A DNA stretch of 46,008 bases from Parachlorella kessleri (taxonomy: Eukaryota > Chlorophyta > Trebouxiophyceae > Chlorellales > Chlorellaceae): assembly GCA_001598975.1 (NCBI GenBank), contig BBXU01000591.1, positions 1 through 46,008 on the forward strand. Reading direction: 5' to 3'. The position numbers and the translations under genes were made by a program. Below, in pieces: positions 39,139 to 46,008 of this stretch. Within the stretch, counting starts at the first letter, position 1. Each line of letters begins with the position of its first letter. Below the pieces are notes generated by a model. It was not told where the DNA came from, did not search any database, and saw only the letters and a list, made by a program, of their open reading frames with translations.

Positions 39139-42100
39139 TCACGCACCGATGAACTGCTCTGCACCGTTGCTACCTGGGCCGCTGCCCTTCATGAGCTCGC
39201 TGTGATTACTGCCAGCATCGGAGCTGCCGCCCCCCCTTCCATACAGCTGGACCTGGGAAGCGCTAGTGGCAAACTTGGCGCCCGGTCCTAGCAGCGTCCG
39301 CCGGCCTTGGAAGAAGTCCAGACTGCAAGCATGTAAAACAGAAGACTCTCAATCTGCCGAAGTCCACTGCTCCAGTCCTGCTAACGTGCAGCCCCGCGCC
39401 AGGTGCTCTCGCATGGTCAGCGGCTTATGTGTGGAGCGTGGCAGCTGGCCCAGTTGTTGCACCCATGCCGCTGTGCCACCAGCCTGCAAAGTTAGCTTTC
39501 TCTGGGAGAGGATCAGCGACAACTTTTCTGCAGTGCAAACTTGAGCCCAGACTGGATTCCCACCAGCTTACATTCCTGCGCACCTGTCCTTGACAAGCCA
39601 CACGCTGGCAATGACTGCCAGCACTGCCGTGTACGTTGCCCAGGCCCAGGCACCCAGCTGGTCCACATGGATGATGCCACTGCGGATGGCAACATGAAAA
39701 ATATGGGCTTATAACATTCATCATTCTTCCATTGAGTTTCCAGGCTACCATAGCAAACAAGGCAACAGTTGCAAACTTGCAAAGTCGCCAATAATGGACC
39801 CTGGCGTTGCAAAGTGTACTTGGCTCAAAGGCCCAGCACACATCCTACGCATAATAAAGAGTGCCTGGCGGCTCACTAGTAGATGTTAGCGATGGCGCAT
39901 GCGCCAGCCGCCCTGCCGATCCACCAGTGGTTCCAGTTCCAGTAGCGCCGCCAGGGGGAGGACTGGAGCGGCCGGGCAAAGAGAGCCGTCACCTAGCAAC
40001 AGGGCACCGCAGCGAGTCAATGTCAAGGGCAGATCTGGAGGAAGCCCTTACACCACCCACACGCAAGTTTGCAATCTGTCGAGGCTGCAATGTTACATAC
40101 ATGGGCTCCATGCCCATGTTGGGAAGGAAAGCCAACCGCCTGAACCTGCCCACAAGCCACAGGTAACAGACGCTGGCATCTCCTGATGGCATCCGGCTTG
40201 CCTTCCCTGACGCACAATGGTGTTCCCAACATTGCTCTGGAAAACCATAACACCATCAAGTGTGCAGGTGTGACCAACCTGTGCGGTCCCGAGCACCATC
40301 ACCGCCACCCCCAGATTTCGATGGACGGCATAGGGTGTGGACCAGGAGCCACGAATGGCAAAGCCCAGGCCAAAGCCGACAATGCCCAGCAGGAAGCCGA
40401 TGCTCTGTACAGCCCTGCAACCCCACAGCAGAAGTCCAGGTATGTTATCCCAGGTACGGGCGGTACACCACGTCAGTGGGAAGTGCGTGCGCAAGGGATG
40501 ACGTGCCACACATTGGGTGTAAAGCCGTGATGTATCAGTTACACTGTTACACTGCCAGGAACGCCACTGTGCCAGCTCGGCTCAGGCGTAGGGTCATTAC
40601 CAGAGTGCCGCTCAGCAATATCGAGACCATTTGCTTGCCTGTGCAGCTTGAACCAGAGGGGGTCTAGCTCCTTGAAGCAGCGGGCCACCACAATGCCGGA
40701 AGGGATCAGGACTCCCCAGGAGATTGTCATCAGCCAGGCATGGGCCTGCAAGACTGGGTCCAGCGCAAAGCGCACCAGTTGAGCAGCATGCGACTGCAGG
40801 GAGCTCACAGCTGGCTGGCAGTGGCAGCGGCTGTGCCGCTGCAAGCGAACCAAGCTGCACCAGCGGGTACCTTGTACCTTGCCCAGACGCAACTACAACA
40901 CACACTGCAAGTATCTCCTCCTGCTGCCCACACCAGGGTGGACAATCAACTGACAGTCAACTGGCTAGCATTGCCTCCACTTGGGCAAGTGGCTGCTGCT
41001 CAGAGTGTACACTGGGGGACTCACATCCTTCAAGGCCTGCGACTGGCCTCCCGCCTCCATGCTACCGACGGAGCCTGACGCCAGGTTCACATCACCCGTG
41101 CCGTATGTGTCGTGCTCCTGGGGCGTGCCCGACCGGCTGAGCGGGCCCACCGCAAAGATGAGGGGCGTGGAGGCGGCAGACACCTGGGAGCTGTCCAGCT
41201 CCACCTGCACAACATACCACAAGGTGCAACAGGCCGGCGTGAGTTGCAAGGCGCACAGGGTTCCTGCCAAACTGTGCCTCGTGCTAGCAAGAGCTGTGAT
41301 GTGGGCTGAGGTGAGACGAGCCTCCTCAGATAGCAGCCCCTTGCTAGGTTGGGCTAGGTGGTTACTTGCACACATGCAGGAGCAGTGTGTCACCAGCACC
41401 GCAGGCTGAGCGGCGTGGGGCCCAGGCAATGCCTACAAAGAGCGGAACGGGACTGCAGCGGAGAGGAGAGCCCCCAAAGGAGTGCAGCCAGGCGGTGGAT
41501 GCACCAGGCAGCACTCACCACAAAGGAGCCCGACAGCCAAGAGGCGCCGTTGATGGTGGTGCGTGCCGCTGTGAGGTTGGTAGCCACCATGTGAGAGGGC
41601 GGGTTGACGTCCGCCTGGTCCGTGCCAGCCAGCCAGTACCCAAGGATGCTGGCGCCTGCGGGCAAGCACGCATGGTGGGCAGACGCGGTGATGACGGCGG
41701 CGCTCGAGGTGGGGTTGGAGTCAGTTGTGCCAATCGCTGCCGGCCTGGCACTAGTTTCAGGTTACGCCCAGCCAAGGGTCAAGACAGCACAGGCCTACCT
41801 CACCTACTGCTCTCACCTACCAGGGACCCATGCACACAGCACAGAATAATAAATGCTGAAGAGAGGCAGTGCGCACCTGTAGTGCAAGAGCTGCAGTCCT
41901 GCAGTATGAAGGCATTGGAGTTGGTCATCTGGCCAGCCGTGGTTGGGAAGCCCACCGCCATGTAGCCCTGGCCGTCAGTGGTGCCATTCAGCCCAAACCG
42001 CACTTGGGTGGTGCCGGCTGCAGCCTGGCTCAGCCGCCGGCTACCGCCGGTGCCGCTGCCGGGCAGCACCTGCCACATGATGTTGAAGGGTTGGCCCAGG

Positions 42101-44808
42101 GCAGCCGTGAGGGAGGTGCAGGCCGCAAACTGCTGCTGGCTGCTGCCGCTTGCCAGCATGCAACTCTGCTGTGCCTGCAGCACGCACGGCAGGGGCAGCA
42201 GGCTGGTGGGAAAGGTGGCTTGAGGGCAGCGGACCAAAGCAGGGGGCGGGGGGGGTCCAGCAGGTGGACCACCCAGCCCTGATGCCCTCATGTCCATCAA
42301 TTGACGGCATAGTGACGCTTCCCAGCCTTCCCGCACATGAGAGCATGACCCCCTGAATGACATCAATCATCATGAGGCGGCCTGCAAAAGAAAACAAACT
42401 CTTAACGACCCCATGTTAAGCCAGTACTCACCACCCCAGAAACATTAGTGACGCCGGCGACTCCAGGGGTGGCGGGGCTTGGGCTGGGGGAAGCCTCGGG
42501 CTGAGGGACAACAACGTCCGGCGTCGGCGTGGGCGAGGGAGAGGGTAACGGCGAGGGGGAGGGGGAGGGAGCTGGGGACGGGGACAGCACAGAAGGGGAC
42601 GGAGAGCCGGCAGCCTCTGGCGAGGGGCTGGGCTGGGGGGAGGGTGCGGTCAGGGTGAGGCTGCCTGGGCCATAGTCGTCGTGCTCCCGCAGCGCCCCCG
42701 TACTACTGCTGACGCTGCCGGTGGCATAGATGTAGCGGTAGGGGCTGGAGGCGAGGGTGGACACGCTGCCGGGGAGGGTCACCGTGAAAACCGCGGTCAG
42801 GGTGTCTGCAGAGCAGCCAAGGTGGCAGCAGGGGAGAGAGCGTGTTAATGTGGGTGGGCGCAAGAAGGGCTCCCAACCCGATGCAGAGAAGGAAACTGCA
42901 AGTCACAATATAGCTCCCTGGCATCCCATGATACATGAACTGCAGCATTGCCGCAGCCGATCACACGCCCACACCATGGCACCTCTGCAGACACCACCGC
43001 CCAGCCTGCGTACCAGAGTCCAGGCTCGCTGCAGCATCTGTGACAGGCCAGGTGCCCTTGGCAGCGTTCACCACGCTCGTTGCGGTGCTCCTGGGGAGAG
43101 AGTAGCCAGCCACGGATGCGCCTGCACAGCATGGTATGAGCACCACCACTCGTGAAACCCCAAAGCACATATCAGCCAGCCAGGCAGAGCTCCACAACGG
43201 CAACAGCAACAAACAGCACCAACAGTGCACCTCGCTGGGCGTGCTTAGGCCCCCATCAGTTCATCCTCCTGTAGACGAGCCATGCAGCGCCCGCTCAACA
43301 GCAGGCAGGCCTGACAACCACCGAGCCAGGGCTTCACCTGTGCTAGAGGAGGTATCTGTCTTCACAACCACGGCATCGGTGCCCGCCATCTGGTTGCTGC
43401 CAAAGCCCCAGCCTGCCCAGCCCACGCCCTGCGCTTTGATGCCGCCCCGCAGCACAGTGCTGCTGCCGCTGGCGTCGCTCGACAGGGAGTAGAAGTATTG
43501 GAGGGGGGCATTGGAGTAGTCCACGGAAGGGCAGGCATCAAAGGTATGTGCGATGCCAGCCACTGTGAGGGAGCAGGTACTGGCCGCCTGCAGGGCGGTT
43601 GAAGAGACAAGTAGCTCAAAGGCCTCAGTCAATCAGACCACGCTCAGCAAGGAACCACCCGGGCTTGCTGGACACTGTCCGTGGATGCAGGTCTAGCAGG
43701 CTCTGGATGATGTTGAGCAGTGACTCACACAACTACCCTGTCCAGCACAGGTGGGGCTTCTTGCGAAGCACGCGTATCAGGTTGCACACGCGCCACGATC
43801 CGAACAGGGGCTCCTCACCTGCAGCCTTCTTGCTATGCCTGCTGCAGGCCTGACTTGGTCGTCAGACGAGTGCTGCTGATGGTGCAGCTGGTCCTGGAGA
43901 GGGTCCGCCAGGAGCCAAGCCTTGCTCAGAACGACTGCCACACTGCCGCCAAGGACCTCATGCCTGCTGCTGCCGCCTGCCTTGCTGACAGTGCTTTCTC
44001 TGAAGTCGTTGTGCTGCCCTTGCAAGTGCAGCGTAGCTACCAGGCCACTAGCAGGAGTGGCGGGCGTGGCACCCACGTCACACTGCTCACACCAGACTGT
44101 GACTGCCCCACTGCTCTGGCTGTATGCAATGTTAAGCGTCCACCCGCCGGTGGTATGGGTCAAATTGTAGTCAAGTGGGGTAGCAGACCTGCAGGTCACT
44201 CCGAGATCACTTAGACATGCATGTGGCCACAACAGCAAAGAACGGAGGCGTCTGTCAGTTGGCATACGTGAATATCCGGGCCTTTGCAAGCCCACACACC
44301 CGTAAGTCCGCCCAAGCGTGTCGCTTAGGGGGCTCCACTCAGCAAGGCGGGGGGTGCGAGTACTAACCAGCAGGAACTGCACAACTGGGCCAGGCTCAAA
44401 CATGCTTACGCGCAGTCGCTTGGTCTGTGGTTGAAGCACTCCCTGGGCAGGAGCCAGGCTTGCAGCTGGCCCTGTGAGAACCTGGAGGCAGCAAAACGCT
44501 GTGGTTGGTTGGGAGGCTGTTGCCACCTGGGCTGCCACCTGCGTTGATTCCGGGTTATTGCAACCGTACCGTAGCCCCGATAGGATGAGCTGGTCCTGCC
44601 GAACCTCTACTGCTGCCTGCAACGTACACAGAGTGCGTTCAGAGTTGCCCATGAAGCTGTACCAGCACCCATGCCATGACTAACTTACTGTTGTAAGCAG
44701 GCTGGCTCCAAGGTTGTTTACAGGTTGTAAGCCGGCACTCCGAGCCAGGGCTAAGCCTAGCAAGAGCAGCGTTGCTACTGCCATGCCATGGACCAAGTTG
44801 GCGGCCAT
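39139..44808 (-). CDS. Double-DOMON cytochrome b561 membrane protein (copy A)
   Basis: Predicted transmembrane electron carrier of the ferric-reductase-like / CYBDOM group. About 15 exons: 44689-44808, 44539-44616, 44368-44481, ~43819-44200, 43338-43587, 43014-43121, 42432-42805, 41877-42174, 41519-41655, 41025-41204, 40639-40745, 40279-40414, 39877-39992, 39584-39679 and 39139-39322, around 890 aa. It opens with a signal peptide (MAANLVHGMAVATLLLLGLA). DOMON 1 spans ~43587-42670 (AGWGFGSNQMAGTDAVVV ... YRYIYATG ... EHDDYGPGSLTL). A Ser-Pro-rich linker, ~42660-42480, follows, then DOMON 2, ~42170-41030 (YMAVGFPTTAGQMTNSNAFI ... EHDTYGTGDVNL). The b561 part has all four expected haem histidines: AHAWLM, WFKLHRA, YAVHRNLGV and WNWNHWWIG, and ends ATYTAVLAVIASVWLVKD plus a cytosolic tail. 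Intron 40415-40638 has a GC donor (ACAG/GCAAGC). The join between 44368 and ~44200 is unresolved. Ascorbate or flavin as donor is family inference. Confidence 0.88.
42480..42665 (-). repeat. Ser-Pro-rich linker-coding repeat between DOMON domains
   Basis: Imperfect hexamer-type repeats encode alternating Ser/Pro (PSPQPSPSPEAAGSPSP, SPSPAPSPSPSPLPSPSPTP). SP and PTP repeats of this sort are hydroxyproline-glycosylated in algal wall and extracellular proteins, which supports placing the DOMON domains outside the cytosol. Confidence 0.85.
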
Positions 44809-45344
44809 AGCAGACAGCTGTGACTCCCTAGCGCTAATCAGCCGACAGTGTGCAAAATTAAATGTGGCAATGATTTATCCCACTGGCTATGGCCCGGTGT
44901 CCTTTTCGTAAGTTTTTGCCGCGTACGGCGGTGTTGCCGGCTCCCGGTCTCACGGAGGTTGGCAGGGAAGTCAAATTGGAAGTCGCTCTTGGGGCCACAG
45001 ATGAACTTGGGTGAGTGACACCCTGCTGTCTGAGGGCCTCGTGGAGTACTCGGGGTTCCCCTACTTGCGTTTGGCTTCGCCCGACCAGAGCGGCCGCCGG
45101 GCGTTGATCAACCACTCCACCAGTAAATCCACTCCACCCTCACAGCTTTCGTTTGAGCACGCAAGCTGAGGATATGCTGGCAGGAGATTCGCGCCTCTCC
45201 TGTCAGGGGAAGCGGTAGCAAGCTACCAACAACAACATACTGTGCTAGTAGCACGGTATTGCTGCCATACCAAAGGACAAGTTAGGCAAACAGGAACCAT
45301 GCTTCATGAAGTAGTACTACTTAGTAGTGTCATAACAGCTCAAC
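44809..45344. promoter_or_regulatory. Spacer between tandem DOMON/b561 genes
   Basis: 536 bp separate the stop of copy B (45345-45347) from the start of copy A (44808). It must contain the copy A promoter and the copy B 3' UTR. Between 44930 and 45170 frames on both strands read like coding sequence for 15-50 residues (for example KFICGPKSDFQFDFPANLR on minus, LVEYSGFPYLRLASPDQSG on plus), but no full gene can be built. Confidence 0.45.
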
Positions 45345-45996
45345 TCATGCACTAGGCTCTGGCAAGAAATAGTACGGCCCCGCACTAGCTGGCAGGCTCC
45401 CATAGGCTGTGCCACCGACTAGAGGGTGTCCACCCAGTGGTTGGTGCATGCTGCTGAGTTCCACAGCACTTGGCGCAGGCAGGCCAGATGCCACTGCAGT
45501 GATGTTGATCGCCTCTTCTTGGTTTGTGATGGCAGGGGTAGGGCTCTTGCCCACCAGCCGCCTCTGTCGTCGCAGCAGGTCCAGGCTGCAGCATCAATAC
45601 AGCAACAGTCAACCGCAACCTACTTCAGATTTGGGGTTACCCTCCCGTCTTCAAGTCTACATACATGTTGTATGTCTCAGCCCTTGCCAGCAAACTCAAT
45701 GCATAAACACCCCTGCACCAACATCACGACAACCAGCGCTGGAGGACTGGTGCTAGGCAGCTACACAATTGACTTGCGGGAAGGCTGCCAGTAGCTGCCT
45801 GAGGGTACGCTGTCAGGCTAGGCTGGACTACATGGTAGATCGTATACTCGTGAGTACGCCTGACGTAGCACAATTATGAGCCACATCACGACAGCCTTAC
45901 CTGTCCTTGACCAACCACACTGCGATGATGACCCCTAGCACTGCCGTATATGTTGCGTATGCCCAGGCACCCAGCTGCTCCACATGGATGATGCCG
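45345..45996 (-). CDS. DOMON/cytochrome b561 protein copy B, C-terminal part only
   Basis: Two exons, 45901-45996 and 45345-45585, are the 3' end of a gene continuing beyond the right edge. The first encodes the last b561 helix (GIIHVEQLGAWAYATYTAVL, then GVIIAVWLVKD) and is 96 nt with the same entry and exit phases as exon 39584-39679 of copy A (GIIHVDQLGAWAWATYTAVL). The second starts SLDLLRRQRRLVG, matching SLDFFQGRRTLLG in copy A, then diverges into a different 65-residue tail ending PYYFLPEPSA. The two genes are therefore tandem paralogues in the same orientation. No haem histidines are in the visible part. Confidence 0.88.
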
Positions 45997-46008
45997 CTGC
46001 AGGGGGGG

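Overview
The window looks like nuclear DNA from a green alga (core Chlorophyta). Its genes are GC-rich and broken into many short exons by introns of roughly 100-400 bp. The proteins are plant-type (NIPA9-like transporter, ATG13, ELP2, CDC73, myo-inositol-3-phosphate synthase), with alanine/glutamine/proline-rich low-complexity tails and a Ser-Pro wall-glycoprotein-type linker. TGTAA, the usual algal poly(A) signal, lies downstream of two stop codons. I saw no operons, bacterial signals, CRISPR, rRNA or tRNA. The genus cannot be told from sequence alone. I rebuilt gene models by reading exons, checking GT-AG or GC-AG borders and matching codon phase. Where phases close, exon borders should be good to about 1 base.

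Layout, left to right: (1) 32-4471, minus, 5' two-thirds of an SHPRH-like SNF2 ATPase / E3 ubiquitin ligase gene with two N-terminal UBA-like repeats, running off the left edge; (2) 5103-9036, minus, a NIPA9-type membrane transporter with a long cytosolic tail; (3) 9601-15033, plus, autophagy protein ATG13, divergent from the transporter; (4) 16188-21916, minus, Elongator subunit ELP2 (WD40); (5) 22517-24988, plus, an RRM RNA-binding protein, divergent from ELP2; (6) 26533-28183, minus, a small zinc-knuckle plus WW-domain protein; (7) 29343-33808, minus, myo-inositol-3-phosphate synthase (508 aa, 11 exons, fully closed model); (8) 34313-37885, minus, PAF1-complex subunit CDC73 (480 aa, 9 exons, fully closed model); (9) 39139-44808, minus, a signal-peptide protein with two DOMON domains and a cytochrome b561 domain; (10) 45345-45996, minus, the last two visible exons of a tandem paralogue of (9), running off the right edge.

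Most of these are housekeeping genes: replication-fork repair, Mg/cation transport, autophagy initiation, tRNA wobble-uridine modification and elongation-related acetylation (Elongator), RNA binding, inositol synthesis and transcription elongation. They do not form one pathway; neighbours are linked only by shared promoters or terminators. The accessory part is the DOMON/b561 tandem pair at the right end, probably transmembrane electron-transfer proteins at the cell surface or an endomembrane.

I found no new defence or mobile system. The points most worth a second look are the zinc-knuckle/WW gene with its 22-nt microexon, the tandem DOMON/b561 pair, three GC-AG introns, a near-palindromic hairpin in an ATG13 intron, a ~55-bp sequence repeated in two ELP2 introns, and the unusual tails on the NIPA9 and SHPRH homologues.
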